Below are positions 1 through 8,979 of a DNA stretch of 64,000 nucleotides, one piece after another (the first letter of the stretch is position 1; every line of letters starts with the position of its first letter). The notes below the pieces were generated by a model. The model was given only the letters and a program-made list of their open reading frames with translations. It did not search any database and was not told the DNA's origin. The stretch is from CATQHD01 sp965202675. GTDB lineage: Bacteria; Actinomycetota; Acidimicrobiia; Spongiisociales; Spongiisociaceae. Location of the stretch: assembly GCA_965202675.1 (NCBI GenBank), contig OZ241842.1:2294001-2358000 (forward strand), written 5' to 3'. The translations under genes were made by a program, and so were the position numbers.

Positions 1-3000
1 CCGAGCCGCAGGCCGCGGTCGACCTGCTGACCGAATGGGCCCGCCGCGGGCTCATCCAACCCTTCATTACCTACACCGACGACCATCGCGCCGTCTACCG
101 GGGCGCTCGCGAGGACGGAGAGCCCACTTCTGTGTTCAAAATACTCGCCCGTCAGAAGCTGGAGGTCATCCGCGTGGCTGCGTTGGCCGGGTCCGACTCG
201 GACCAGGCCGCAGAGCTGGCGGAGAGGACCCGGACGGCGGTCGACCGTATAAAGGAATTGGCACCCGGCGGCCTGCGGGTGGTGGAGGCGCGGATATGGG
301 CCCCCTGCGACCCGCGCCCGGCAGGCGGTTGGGCCGAGCCCGAAGGCCTTTACTCCAGCACGGCGGACGCCAACCTGGTACTGGTTCCCGAGGACCGCCA
401 GACGGAGGGCCAGATGGGCGTCCCGCTTTCCCGCTCCGACGCCGGCGCCTACGGATCGCATGTCGCCACCGAGGCGGCCACCGCACTGGGAATGTGGTCG
501 GGAATGTCCGAGGCGCCGGTGGACGCGATGGAGGGCGGAGTAATCGGCTACGGCGACCCCAAGGTGCATCTGACCCGCTCGTTCGTGCGGATAGCGGAGA
601 TCCCCGCCGTCAGCCTCGCCGGCGCCGCCGACCACGGCGGATTGCTCAGAGTGCCGCCCGGATGCCAGGAAGCTCCCTACCCGTTGGAGGCCATTGCCTA
701 TGCGCAGGGCCCTATAGGGCGCCTGTTCGACCGAGAGCTCGTCAGGACCGCCCCCGTCGGCGGGCCCGAGCGGATCGGAATGGCCCGGTTCCTGCGCGAG
801 CTGGGCCGCGGGATGATCAGCTCGCTTCGTTACATGTTCACGATCTCGCGGGATGCCTTCGACGCCCTGAGGGATATGGCAGGGCGCACCATGCAGAATG
901 CTGTGGGCCGCGACTCGGTGCTGCGGGTTGTCTGGCGGGGTAGGCCGTCCGAGGGCGGGGAAGAAGAGGAGCAGGAACTGGACCCCGAGAAGTTGATCGC
1001 CGAGCTCAGGCGCCGCCGGGCGTTGGAGGGCGGGGTCAGGATCGACCAGACTCTCTGGGCCGACGTAGGCAAGGCGGTGTTCTCCCTGGCCGACGGCGGG
1101 GGGATGCCCGACGGGGTGCCGCCGCAGAAGATTGAGGATCGGGTGGCGATAGTCAAAGAAGTCGGGATGATCGCCCCCGTACACGGCGCCGGGTTGGCCG
1201 ACTCGATCAGGGCGGATTCCTCGGAGGATGCGCCCGCCACCCTGTTGGGGCGGTTGGGCGCCCATCTGCGGCGGGCCGAGCGGCGGAGCCGCCGAGAGTT
1301 CGACCGCCTGATAGAACAATCCAAGGATTTGTTGAACGTAGAGCAACCGGCGGCTCTCACCACAGCCGGGGTGGTGGTGGCAGGTCTCGTTACCTTGATC
1401 ATCGTCGGGTTGTTGCTGCTTACCGGCTTCGTCGAGTTGGTCGGCATCACGGAAATGCGAAGGGTCTTCCGGGTCTGGTTATGGGCGCTGGTAACCGCGG
1501 TTTACCTGTCGGGGCTGGTGATCCTCTCCCGAGATGTAGCGGCGCGTTTCAGAACCGAATACACGCCGCCGGAAGCGGAAAAGGCAACGGAGGGGGAGTC
1601 CGGAGAGGAGCCGGAAGCCGAAGAAGGGGAGGAAAGCCTCCCTTCGGCTTGGAAGCTGCCCGGTGAGCGCAGAGACAGAGACGCTGTGATGGAAGAAGGG
1701 GAGAAGAGACCCCCTTCGGCTTGGAAGCTGTGGTGGCGAAGGGCTAGGAAGTGGTCGTACGACTCACCCAACTTCAATGTCGTCATCGTTTTGGCGGCGC
1801 TGGCGGGTTTGATCGCCGCTGTCTCGGCGGCGCTGTTGTCCCGTTTCGGCGGGCAGGTTTCCCCGGCGGCCGGATCGGGCGTTATCGATTCCGCGGCGGG
1901 TGCAGTGGCCGGTTGGCTGCTGGCCAGGGACGATCTGGCAGTCGGGATAACCGCGTCTTCGATCGCCTACGCGGTCTTCCTCGCCTTCCAGCTCGACCGA
2001 AAGCCCTACCGCTCGGTTGAAACCTTCCGCCAAGCCCGGATGTTGTTCTTCTTCACCGTGATCTACAGCGCCTTCAGCCTGGTCGGAATGCTGGCGCGCG
2101 ACGAAGGGTGGTACGGGGAAGGCGGCCCGGAAGGCTTGGGCGATCTATGGGTGGGCCTGCTGCTGCTCGTTGTGTTCGTTTTCCTCCTGTTGTTGGCGAT
2201 GGCCTTCGACGCCTACCGGCGGGACAACAAGATGCGAATCAAGGTGTCCGACATCGAACGCGGGATCGCGGCGGCGGTCGACACGCAGTGGGCCGCCGAG
2301 GAGGCCTACGAGCAGTTCGTAGGCTCCGCGGCCGCCTGGGCGGCCGTCATGTGGAGGCCTTTCGGGGAGTTCGGCCCCGGCGAAGCCCGCAGGCGGGAGG
2401 GGTTCGTCTCCGAGGTTCTGAAGGCGGAGACCCGGCCCTTCCTGGTAACCCCCCTCGGGGCGATGGCGATGCGGGAACGCATGATGAAGGAGCTGGCCAA
2501 ACCGGGCTGGCTCAGCCACCGCTACCAGACCGCGGTCGAGGCGTACCGCCGCCGGCGGGCGGTCGAGACCGGCACCGAGCCGGGTGCGATACGCATGCCC
2601 GACCAGGATCCCCGCGAAGTGCACACCCTTGCCGACGAGGACCGTATGAAGGTGAGCGGACGCTGGCGGTTCATGAGCGACCTGGTTGAGGGAACCTACG
2701 ACCGGGAGCTCTCCCGCGCCCTCGACGCCCTCGATCACGCCAACGCGGCCGAATGGGTCTACCAGCAGGAAGGGACCCTCGAAGCCTCCGAGACGGGCGG
2801 CGAATCGCTGGAGCAGTATCTGGGCGCGGTGATTGCCCGCGCCGATTCCGAGGCTTCCCATGTCTATTTCGTTACGGATGCGCTCGTGGAGGCCGACCGC
2901 GGCTACCGGCCCACCCTGTGGTGGCCGTCCGGGTTGCTCGACCGCCCCGAAGAGCAGCCGACGCAGGAATGCCACATACGAAGCCTGGTCAACGGGGACC

Positions 3001-3131
3001 TGGCCATCATGTCGGTGCGCCACGACCTAGCCGGCCCCTACACCCCCGGCAACCTGTTCAAGACCGATTCGGAAGGCGAGAAGCCTCCGGAAGTTACGGA
3101 TTCCGACGGCGGGGAAGGCCCGAGCCTGTAA
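1..3131 (+). CDS. Large multi-pass membrane protein of unknown function, 5' end outside the window
   Basis: The frame is already open at base 3 and stays open to the stop at 3131, so the gene starts upstream of the window and at least 1042 residues are visible. A GTG at 132 would give a 999-residue product, but the 43 codons before it read as ordinary protein, so I do not use it. The N-terminal half is soluble and acidic. The middle holds about six hydrophobic segments (encoded around 1370-1450, 1460-1530, 1780-1850, 1930-2000, 2040-2095 and 2145-2210). The C-terminal 300 residues are soluble again. Between the second and third membrane segments is a charged loop in which a short unit ending PSAWKL occurs twice. 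I recognise no domain. The protease gene starts 15 bp downstream and may be co-transcribed. Confidence 0.8.
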   Translation, partial: EPQAAVDLLTEWARRGLIQPFITYTDDHRAVYRGAREDGEPTSVFKILARQKLEVIRVAALAGSDSDQAAELAERTRTAVDRIKELAPGGLRVVEARIWAPCDPRPAGGWAEPEGLYSSTADANLVLVPEDRQTEGQMGVPLSRSDAGAYGSHVATEAATALGMWSGMSEAPVDAMEGGVIGYGDPKVHLTRSFVRIAEIPAVSLAGAADHGGLLRVPPGCQEAPYPLEAIAYAQGPIGRLFDRELVRTAPVGGPERIGMARFLRELGRGMISSLRYMFTISRDAFDALRDMAGRTMQNAVGRDSVLRVVWRGRPSEGGEEEEQELDPEKLIAELRRRRALEGGVRIDQTLWADVGKAVFSLADGGGMPDGVPPQKIEDRVAIVKEVGMIAPVHGAGLADSIRADSSEDAPATLLGRLGAHLRRAERRSRREFDRLIEQSKDLLNVEQPAALTTAGVVVAGLVTLIIVGLLLLTGFVELVGITEMRRVFRVWLWALVTAVYLSGLVILSRDVAARFRTEYTPPEAEKATEGESGEEPEAEEGEESLPSAWKLPGERRDRDAVMEEGEKRPPSAWKLWWRRARKWSYDSPNFNVVIVLAALAGLIAAVSAALLSRFGGQVSPAAGSGVIDSAAGAVAGWLLARDDLAVGITASSIAYAVFLAFQLDRKPYRSVETFRQARMLFFFTVIYSAFSLVGMLARDEGWYGEGGPEGLGDLWVGLLLLVVFVFLLLLAMAFDAYRRDNKMRIKVSDIERGIAAAVDTQWAAEEAYEQFVGSAAAWAAVMWRPFGEFGPGEARRREGFVSEVLKAETRPFLVTPLGAMAMRERMMKELAKPGWLSHRYQTAVEAYRRRRAVETGTEPGAIRMPDQDPREVHTLADEDRMKVSGRWRFMSDLVEGTYDRELSRALDALDHANAAEWVYQQEGTLEASETGGESLEQYLGAVIARADSEASHVYFVTDALVEADRGYRPTLWWPSGLLDRPEEQPTQECHIRSLVNGDLAIMSVRHDLAGPYTPGNLFKTDSEGEKPPEVTDSDGGEGPSL

Positions 3132-3146
3132 AAGGGTCGTCGCCGG

Positions 3147-4193
3147 ATGGGTTTCGAGTTCGAGTACGGCCGCCCGGACAGCAAGCCCGCGCCGCCGCAG
3201 CGCCCTCCCCGCCGCCCCGGCCTGCGAGGTCTGCGGCAGCGAATATCCGATCTGTGGCGGCGGATCCCCCGCGCCGGGCGGATAACGGTCGCGGTCGTCC
3301 TCGTCCTGGCGGCTTCGACGATCATTACCAGCCGGGACCGCGGTTCCGATGCGACCCTCGACGAGATAGCGGCGGCCTCCCCGCCGGCCGATGCGAACCC
3401 GGCGCCCGCAACATCCCGTCCGGCAACCACCCTGCCGCCGTCCGCCGAACCGGAACCGCCGCCGGAGACAACCGCCGCCGCGACCCTGCCGCCTGCATCG
3501 CCGACCGTGACCGCAGCGGTTTCCGACACGAGGCCGGAGCCCCCGCCGTCGACCGCCGCCCCGGAGCCGACCGCGGCTCCGTCGTCCGCGGCCGTAGACT
3601 GGTCCGAGCTGGCCCTGTCGGTCGTTTATGTCCAGGCGGCCCGGTGCCCCTCCCTCCCCTCCAGCCTCTCCAACTCGGGCTCGGGGACCGTGGTGCGGGG
3701 CGGTGCCTATGTGCTCACCAATGCACATGTGGTCTACGATGACAACGGCGCCCCCTGCCGGGAACTGGCGGTCTGGTTCACCCGTTCGTTCGAGGAGGAG
3801 CCCGACGACTGGGCAAGGGCGGCCCTGGTCGCCGCGGACAAACGCCTCGACTTGGCGGTGTTGCAGCTGGAAGCCCCGGTTTCCGCCGACCGGAGCGTCC
3901 GGGTGGCCGCGCAGCAGCTCGAACCGGGGGAGTCCATCCGCATCCTCGGATATCCGGGCGCGGGCGGCCTCACCATGACCCTGACCAGAGGATCGTATTC
4001 GGGAATGATCGACCACGAGGGCGAGGCGTACATCAAGACCGACGCCGACATCAGCGAAGGCAACAGCGGCGGAGCCGCCTTCGACGAAGCGGGGCTGTTC
4101 ATAGGAGTTCCCACCGCCGGCATCGAACAAGTCGGCCTGCTGATCCCGGCCGGAGTCGCCGAGCAGTTCCTCAACCGCGCCCTCGAATCGTAG
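3147..4193 (+). CDS. Membrane-anchored trypsin-like (S1C) serine protease
   Basis: 348 residues. A positively charged Pro/Arg-rich cytoplasmic tail is followed by one membrane segment (about residues 45-60), a long Pro/Ala/Thr-rich extracytoplasmic linker (about 70-150) and a chymotrypsin-fold protease domain. The triad is visible as His194 (in TNAHVV), Asp235 (in RLDLAVLQ) and Ser307 (in GNSGGAAF), the DegP/HtrA-type arrangement. No PDZ domain follows, so it resembles the short actinobacterial HtrA-like proteases and presumably acts on cell-envelope or secreted proteins. The start lies 15 bp after the upstream membrane-protein gene, and a hairpin terminator follows the stop, so the two may form one unit. 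Substrate unknown. Confidence 0.85.
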   Translation: MGFEFEYGRPDSKPAPPQRPPRRPGLRGLRQRISDLWRRIPRAGRITVAVVLVLAASTIITSRDRGSDATLDEIAAASPPADANPAPATSRPATTLPPSAEPEPPPETTAAATLPPASPTVTAAVSDTRPEPPPSTAAPEPTAAPSSAAVDWSELALSVVYVQAARCPSLPSSLSNSGSGTVVRGGAYVLTNAHVVYDDNGAPCRELAVWFTRSFEEEPDDWARAALVAADKRLDLAVLQLEAPVSADRSVRVAAQQLEPGESIRILGYPGAGGLTMTLTRGSYSGMIDHEGEAYIKTDADISEGNSGGAAFDEAGLFIGVPTAGIEQVGLLIPAGVAEQFLNRALES

Positions 4194-4196
4194 ATC

Positions 4197-4220
4197 CCGC
4201 CCCCGTTTTTGCGGGTTTTG
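4197..4220 (+). terminator. Intrinsic terminator after the serine protease
   Basis: A CCCGC arm, a loop rich in C and T, and a GCGGG arm are followed directly by TTTTG, four bases after the protease stop codon. Confidence 0.6.
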
Positions 4221-4230
4221 TAAACAATCA

Positions 4231-4266
4231 GGACTTTTACGCAAAGCATTTTGAATTTTGCAAAAC
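4231..4266 (+). promoter_or_regulatory. Operator-like element, copy 1 (shared with 7143-7172)
   Basis: The core ACGCAAAGCATTTTGAATT followed by TTGCAAAACTT is nearly identical to the sequence at 7143-7172 just upstream of the AlbA_2 gene. Two direct half-sites of the form TTNNGCAAA are visible. Here no AlbA_2 gene follows, so this copy may be a leftover control region or a second target of the same regulator. Function is inferred only from the duplication and AT-rich character. Confidence 0.4.
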
Positions 4267-4326
4267 TTGGAGCCATTAGAACGAGGCCGCGCAATTCACT
4301 CGATAAAGCCCCAACCCATACCTGTG

Positions 4327-4605
4327 AACCCCCTGGTCAAGCCCCTTTCCCACCCCGAACCCCAGCAAGAACGCGAAAAACACCGCCCCCACTCCCCGCT
4401 TCGCGGGCCCGGCCCCCACCGCCTCCACCTGGATTCCGGACGCGTCTGGTCAGTACCCGGAGGATCGCGTTCGGAAGATGATCCCTGTCTCGGTCTGCGG
4501 TACCTGCGGACCGGAGGTGCTTGCGGCTTCTTCATTATCCGGCATCGGTGCGACATAGTCAATACCCTTGTAGGCGGATCTGGCGGGTTTTTTGTCATTC
4601 CGTGG
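4327..4605 (-). repeat. Dispersed promoter-bearing repeat, copy A (truncated)
   Basis: Copy A contains only the promoter-proximal module of the dispersed family (other copies at 52527-52994, 56037-56748 and 61570-62095). Read on the minus strand it starts with GGAATGACAAAAAA, then a sigma70-type promoter, the palindromic-loop hairpin (4513-4491), the CCCGC-GAA-GCGGG hairpin, a T-rich stretch and a single unit of the variable tract. The second conserved module is missing. It lies between the protease and the MNT-HEPN gene and reads away from the latter. No conserved reading frame. Confidence 0.8.
4534..4562 (-). promoter_or_regulatory. Predicted sigma70 promoter inside repeat copy A
   Basis: On the minus strand, TTGACT (-35, 4562-4557), a 17-bp spacer and GATAAT (-10, 4539-4534). 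The same spacing is kept in all four copies although the spacer and -10 sequences vary. Confidence 0.6.
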
Positions 4606-4653
4606 ATTCAACGCAGCTGCCGTTTACGGCCCCGCACTCGTAAAATTGCGGGT

Positions 4654-5622
4654 ATGGCCGCGATTGCAACTCCACCGTCTATGGCGGATGCGAAAAAGGC
4701 TGCCGAGGCGGTCGCTTCCGAAGAGGTGTCCGAGGTGCTGGTTTTCGGGTCGGTCGCCCGCGGGGAGGCCGGGCCAGACAGCGACATCGACCTGGTGGCT
4801 GTCTACGACGACCTTGATTACTCCACCAGATGGGAGAGGTCTACCGAACTCGGTCGGCTCGCTTCCGCCGCCGCCGGCCGCCGCGTGTTCGTTTATGTGA
4901 CAGACTGGCCGGAGTGGACCCGCCGGACCGCCGAGGTGTCTTCTTCTTTGGAGCGCGCCGTCGCCGGCTACGCCGTCGCGTTGCGCCGCCGTCCGCCGAA
5001 CGGCGTCAGCTGGGGAAAGGAGATAGGCATGCCCGCCACGGACAGGGAGGAAGCCGCCGCCCGTCTGGACAACGCCCGCCGGGCCCTCTTCGGCGTCGCA
5101 GCCCATCTGCCGATGGGCCCGGAAGAAAGATATGCGCTGACGGACGGCGATCCGGGCTATTACGTGTTCGGGATGAGGGACCGCCTGTGCGCCCTGTGCG
5201 CCGACGCCCAGATGGCGATGGAAACCAGCCTCAAAGCGCTGATCCATCTGGGCGGGATCCGCCCCGCCCGCACCCGCGATCTCGGCCGGTTGCTCGGCGC
5301 CCTTCCCGCCGCCCGGGGTGATGTTCTACGGAGGATGTTCGTCGACATAACGCCCGAAGAAGCATCGATGCGGCGCGAAGCGGGCGCATACGAGCACACC
5401 GACTGGTCATTGGAGAACCTGGCGGCCCGCGCCTGCCGCATGGCCCGGACCGGCGCCGCCGTATCCCGCTACGCGGCCGATTGTTTCCCCGATACCGAAG
5501 CCGCCCGCCTCATCCACAAAGCGGCGGCGCGGGTCGAAGCCGCGCTCAACGGATGGGACCTCACCGCCGAAGACGCCTTCGACATGACAGACCAGCCCCC
5601 GCCCCCTGAACTGCTCCCGTAG
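4654..5622 (+). CDS. Fused MNT nucleotidyltransferase-HEPN domain protein
   Basis: 322 residues from the ATG at 4654. The frame is open further upstream but only through the dispersed repeat, so that part is rejected. Residues about 25-100 form a minimal nucleotidyltransferase: GS at 32-33 followed by DxD at 44-46 (SDIDL) is the MNT metal/nucleotide signature. The C-terminal two thirds (about 125-320) are helical and match the HEPN layout. In type VII toxin-antitoxin systems a HEPN RNase toxin and an MNT antitoxin that AMPylates it are separate proteins; here both appear on one chain. I did not locate a convincing HEPN R-x4-6-H catalytic motif, so the HEPN part may be a substrate-binding rather than toxic version. 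No partner gene is adjacent. Confident on MNT, moderate on HEPN. Confidence 0.7.
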   Translation: MAAIATPPSMADAKKAAEAVASEEVSEVLVFGSVARGEAGPDSDIDLVAVYDDLDYSTRWERSTELGRLASAAAGRRVFVYVTDWPEWTRRTAEVSSSLERAVAGYAVALRRRPPNGVSWGKEIGMPATDREEAAARLDNARRALFGVAAHLPMGPEERYALTDGDPGYYVFGMRDRLCALCADAQMAMETSLKALIHLGGIRPARTRDLGRLLGALPAARGDVLRRMFVDITPEEASMRREAGAYEHTDWSLENLAARACRMARTGAAVSRYAADCFPDTEAARLIHKAAARVEAALNGWDLTAEDAFDMTDQPPPPELLP

Positions 5623-5757
5623 GCAGTCGGCCGAGCGAGAGTCCAAGCCGGAAAGGGGCCTCAGAGCTCGAAGCGAACACACAGGAGCGCAGCCGCCTCC
5701 GGAGTCGGATGCGTCCGTCCGGTATGGCCCCGATTTGCGTTGTTTACAAAAAAATGA

Positions 5758-7130
5758 GGCTTCGCGAAAACGTGGGGAAATGGGGGTGTGGTGGGGTCTG
5801 GGTCCTTGGTTTGAGGTCGGGGCCCGACTGTAATCGGTGACGTAAACACAAGCCGATTACGAGGAGGGCCCCGATGGGCTGGGATGATATAACGATACCG
5901 TTGGGGTTGCGGGGGGTGCGGGTGATAGCAGTGTTGGAGAACACCCCCACCCGGCTGAAGGTCGGGGTCCGGTCGGGGTGGTCGGTGTCCCGGTGCCCCT
6001 CGTGCGGGTTCCGTTGCCGGAGGGTGCATGACACCCGCCCCAAAAACATCCGGGATATGGTCATGACGGGACGGCGGGTGACGCTGGTGTGGCATCGCCG
6101 GCGGTTTGTGTGCGATGACTGCGGCGGGCGGCATCTGGAGTCCCATCCCGAGTTCGAGGGGAACCTGACCCGCCGCCTGGCCCGCCAGATCGTCGTCGAT
6201 ACCCGGGTGATGACCATCTCGGCGGTAGCCAAACGCGAAGGGCTGGGATGGCATAAGGTCATGGGGTTGGTTACCGCCTGGTCGAACCGGGTAGCCCAAC
6301 ACCGCCGCCGCAGGCGCTGCCGGGTGCTGCTGGTAGACGAGACTTCCATCCAGCGGGGCCACAAGTATGTGACGGTGATCAAAAACGGGGACACCGGCAA
6401 GGTGCTGGACATAGTCGAGCACCGCTCCGCAGCCGCTCTAGCAGGGTTTCTGCGTTCCCAGCCCCGATCCTGGCGGCGTCGGGTCAAAGTAGTGGTAACC
6501 GACGGATCCCGCCCCTACAGGAAAGCAATCAACGCCTGGCTGCCCCACGCCCGCCACGTCCTGGACCGGTTCCATGTTGTCCGCTGGTTCGCCGCCGGCC
6601 TCAACGCCGTGCGCCGCGAGGTTCAACGCCGCCGAGACCAAGGAAGCAACAAAAGCCCGGTGTTCGACCACGACGTGTTCCGAGCCCGGTTCGTTCTCCT
6701 CCGGCGCCCCGACCGGCTCACCCCCACCGAGGCCGAACGCCTCGAACAACTCTTGGAGCGGCATCCCCGCCTGCGGGCGGCCTGGGAGGCCCTGGCCGAG
6801 CTCCACGGCCTCTACCTCGCCGAGGACTACCAAGCCGCCCTCGCCGCCTTGCGGCGCTTCGCTCGCCTCTACGCCGCCGGGGAGCTTCCCGAGTTCGGCG
6901 CTGTCATGGAAACCGTCAGCGCCTGGGAAAACGAAATCCTCGACTGGCACCTTACCGGACGGCCCTCCAACGGCCGCCTCGAAGGAACCAACAACCTCCT
7001 CCAGATCCTACGGCGAACCGCCCACGGATTCACCAACCCCTACAACTACGCAGCCCGAGGACTCCTACTAACCTGACCATCTCACCGACAACACCACCCC
7101 ACCCCAAATCCCACACTTTCGCGAAGGGCC
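5758..7130. mobile_element. ISL3-family insertion sequence (intact)
   Basis: About 1.37 kb with one transposase gene. The ends are imperfect inverted repeats: the left begins GGCTTCGCGAAAACGTGGGG and the right, read inward, GGCCCTTCGCGAAAGTGTGG. The direct repeat AAAAAAATG flanks it (5748-5756 and 7131-7139), which fits the 8-bp target duplication of the family given ambiguity in the A-run. It inserted into the AT-rich control region of the AlbA_2 gene. Confidence 0.85.
5874..7076 (+). CDS. ISL3-family transposase
   Basis: 400 residues, full length for the family. The N-terminus carries a zinc-ribbon pair (CPSC ... CDDC, about residues 42-80), then a helix-turn-helix segment, then the DDE catalytic domain with the LLVDETSI, VVTDGS and C-terminal GRLEGTNNLLQILRR signatures (the last carrying the catalytic Glu). 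It catalyses cut-and-paste movement of the surrounding element. The preceding GAGGAGG 5-11 bp from the ATG supports the start. No frameshift, so it is probably functional. Confidence 0.9.
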   Translation: MGWDDITIPLGLRGVRVIAVLENTPTRLKVGVRSGWSVSRCPSCGFRCRRVHDTRPKNIRDMVMTGRRVTLVWHRRRFVCDDCGGRHLESHPEFEGNLTRRLARQIVVDTRVMTISAVAKREGLGWHKVMGLVTAWSNRVAQHRRRRRCRVLLVDETSIQRGHKYVTVIKNGDTGKVLDIVEHRSAAALAGFLRSQPRSWRRRVKVVVTDGSRPYRKAINAWLPHARHVLDRFHVVRWFAAGLNAVRREVQRRRDQGSNKSPVFDHDVFRARFVLLRRPDRLTPTEAERLEQLLERHPRLRAAWEALAELHGLYLAEDYQAALAALRRFARLYAAGELPEFGAVMETVSAWENEILDWHLTGRPSNGRLEGTNNLLQILRRTAHGFTNPYNYAARGLLLT

Positions 7131-7142
7131 AAAAAAATGGAG

Positions 7143-7172
7143 GTTTACGCAAAGCATTTTGAATTATGCAAA
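7143..7172 (+). promoter_or_regulatory. Operator-like element, copy 2, upstream of the AlbA_2 gene
   Basis: Shares the core ACGCAAAGCATTTTGAATT and then TGCAAAC with 4231-4266. TTNNGCAAA-type half-sites are directly repeated at about 19 bp. Genes of this AlbA_2/HATPase type end in winged-helix domains, so autoregulation through this site is a reasonable guess. The ISL3 element ends 13 bp upstream and separates it from the sequence at 5735-5756, which aligns with the upstream flank of copy 1. Confidence 0.45.
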
Positions 7173-7192
7173 CTTTTGCTACATTGAATTGT

Positions 7193-8857
7193 ATGGATGC
7201 GTCCGAACTCCGATCGCTCCTCGTCGGCGGTGAGACCAAGACGGTGGAGTTCAAGGAAGAGGTCAACGACACCGAACTCGTCGAGGCGGTCGTGTGTCTG
7301 GCCAACGGCAGCGGGGGCCGTCTGCTGGTCGGCGTCGACGACCGAGGGCGGGTGGTCGGTTCGCCGCCGCGGCACGGCGACCGCACCGACCCTTCGCGAA
7401 TCGAGGCGTTGATCCTGGGCCGGACCCGGCCCTCGGTCCAGGCGTCGGCCGAGGTCGCCTCCACCGACGACGGGGATGTACTGGTCGTCGAGGTGCCGGT
7501 CGCCCCCACCGTTGTGGCCACCAGCGGCGGCAAGTACCTCCGGCGGGCCATCGACGCCAAGGGCAAACCGCAATGCCTGCCGATGGAGCCGCACGAAGTG
7601 TTGGCGCGGGTAACCAGCTTGGGCGCGCAGGACTTTTCAAGGCTCCCGTTGAGGGAGTCCGGCTTCGATGACCTCTCGTCTGCCGAGCTGGCCCGTTTCC
7701 GTGAACTCGCCGGAGAAGGCGGCGACCGGATTCTCGCAACCCTCTCGGACTCCGACCTGCTCGAGGCGCTTGATCTTCTCGACCCTTCCGGCGCGCTGAC
7801 CGTGGGCGCTCTCCTGCTGTTCGGCAAGGAGGAGGCCATCAGACGCAGGCTGCCCGTATGCGAGGCCGGATTCCAGGAACTGGCCGGATACGAAGTCCGC
7901 ACCAACGAAATCGGCCCCGTCCCGCTCCTGCGGGCGATGATCGAGATGTCCGACCGGGTCAAAGCCCGCAATCCTGAGGAGGAGATCGAGATAGGTATGT
8001 TTCGGGTTCCGCTCCCGCGTTACGCCGACGCGGCGGTTCGCGAGCTGATCGCCAACGCCCTCGTCCACCGCGACTACACCGCTCGAGGGGCCGTGTTGGT
8101 CGAGATCAGCAGGGCCGGCCTGACTGTTTCCAACCCCGGCGGGTTTCCCGAAGGCATTGGTGCGTCGAACCTGCTGACGGCCCCGCCCCAGGCCCGCAAT
8201 CCGGCTTTGGCCGACGCGTTCAAACGGGCCGGGCTGGTCGAACGCACCGGGCGGGGGGTCAACCGGGCCTTTATGAGCCAGCTGCAGCTGGGGAGGCCCG
8301 CCCCCGACTACAGCCTGAGCAACACCAACTCGGTGGTGGTGCGGCTTCGACCGGGCCCGGCCGACAAGGATCTGGCCGCGTTCATCGCGGAAGCCCGGCG
8401 GGGCGGCCGAGAGTTCTCGCTCGAAGATCTACTGGTCTTGCACGAGGTGCGCCGCGAACGCCTGATTACGGTCGGGCGCGCCGCCGTGCTTTTCCAGAGC
8501 AGCGAACAAGACGCCCGCGCCGTCCTCAACGATCTGGCCGACCGGGGCCTGGTCGAGGCGCGGGGCCGCACCAGCGGACGCGCCTACCACCTGGCGGCGT
8601 CTCTCTACCGCCGCCTGGGGGAACCGGCGCAATACGTACGCGCCGGCGGCTTCGACGCAATCCAACAGGAACAGATGGTGTTGACCTTTGTCGGACGCCA
8701 CGGCTCCATCACCCGCCGCGAAGCGGCCGACCTGTGCCAGATCGCCTCGGAGCAGGCCAGCCGCCTCCTGAGACGCATGCGCGATGACGGCAAGCTCACC
8801 CTCATCGGCGCCAAACGCGCCGCCCGCTACGTGAAACCCGATACGGCGGCGTCGTAA
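7193..8857 (+). CDS. AlbA_2 (Schlafen-like) domain protein with GHKL-type ATP-binding and winged-helix domains
   Basis: 554 residues from ATG 7193; an in-frame ATG at 7166 would add nine residues lying in the operator-like element, so the later start is preferred. The N-terminal 120 residues are an AlbA_2/Schlafen domain (ETKTVEFKEEV motif). Residues about 170-380 contain the GHKL-like segment characteristic of COG2865 proteins (ELIANALVHRDY, then SNPGGFP and ERTGRGVNRAF). The last 150 residues look like winged-helix domains. Such proteins are annotated as transcriptional regulators or RecG-like, and some occur in defence islands. The gene stands alone behind an insertion sequence that may have changed its expression. 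Confidence 0.8.
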   Translation: MDASELRSLLVGGETKTVEFKEEVNDTELVEAVVCLANGSGGRLLVGVDDRGRVVGSPPRHGDRTDPSRIEALILGRTRPSVQASAEVASTDDGDVLVVEVPVAPTVVATSGGKYLRRAIDAKGKPQCLPMEPHEVLARVTSLGAQDFSRLPLRESGFDDLSSAELARFRELAGEGGDRILATLSDSDLLEALDLLDPSGALTVGALLLFGKEEAIRRRLPVCEAGFQELAGYEVRTNEIGPVPLLRAMIEMSDRVKARNPEEEIEIGMFRVPLPRYADAAVRELIANALVHRDYTARGAVLVEISRAGLTVSNPGGFPEGIGASNLLTAPPQARNPALADAFKRAGLVERTGRGVNRAFMSQLQLGRPAPDYSLSNTNSVVVRLRPGPADKDLAAFIAEARRGGREFSLEDLLVLHEVRRERLITVGRAAVLFQSSEQDARAVLNDLADRGLVEARGRTSGRAYHLAASLYRRLGEPAQYVRAGGFDAIQQEQMVLTFVGRHGSITRREAADLCQIASEQASRLLRRMRDDGKLTLIGAKRAARYVKPDTAAS

Positions 8858-8979
8858 CTTCCGGGCCGGATGGCCGAACGCGGAGGGGATTCGTTGGGGC
8901 GGGGGTGGTTTATCCTTCAGGAGGGGACGGGGCGGGGCCGCCGACGCAGCGTTTGCCGGTTGGAAGGAGCGTCTACAAG

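Noticed and set aside
8858..8979. SAH riboswitch upstream of sahH
   Set aside because: I could not find the conserved core or pseudoknot sequences of known SAH riboswitches; only a ribosome site is evident.
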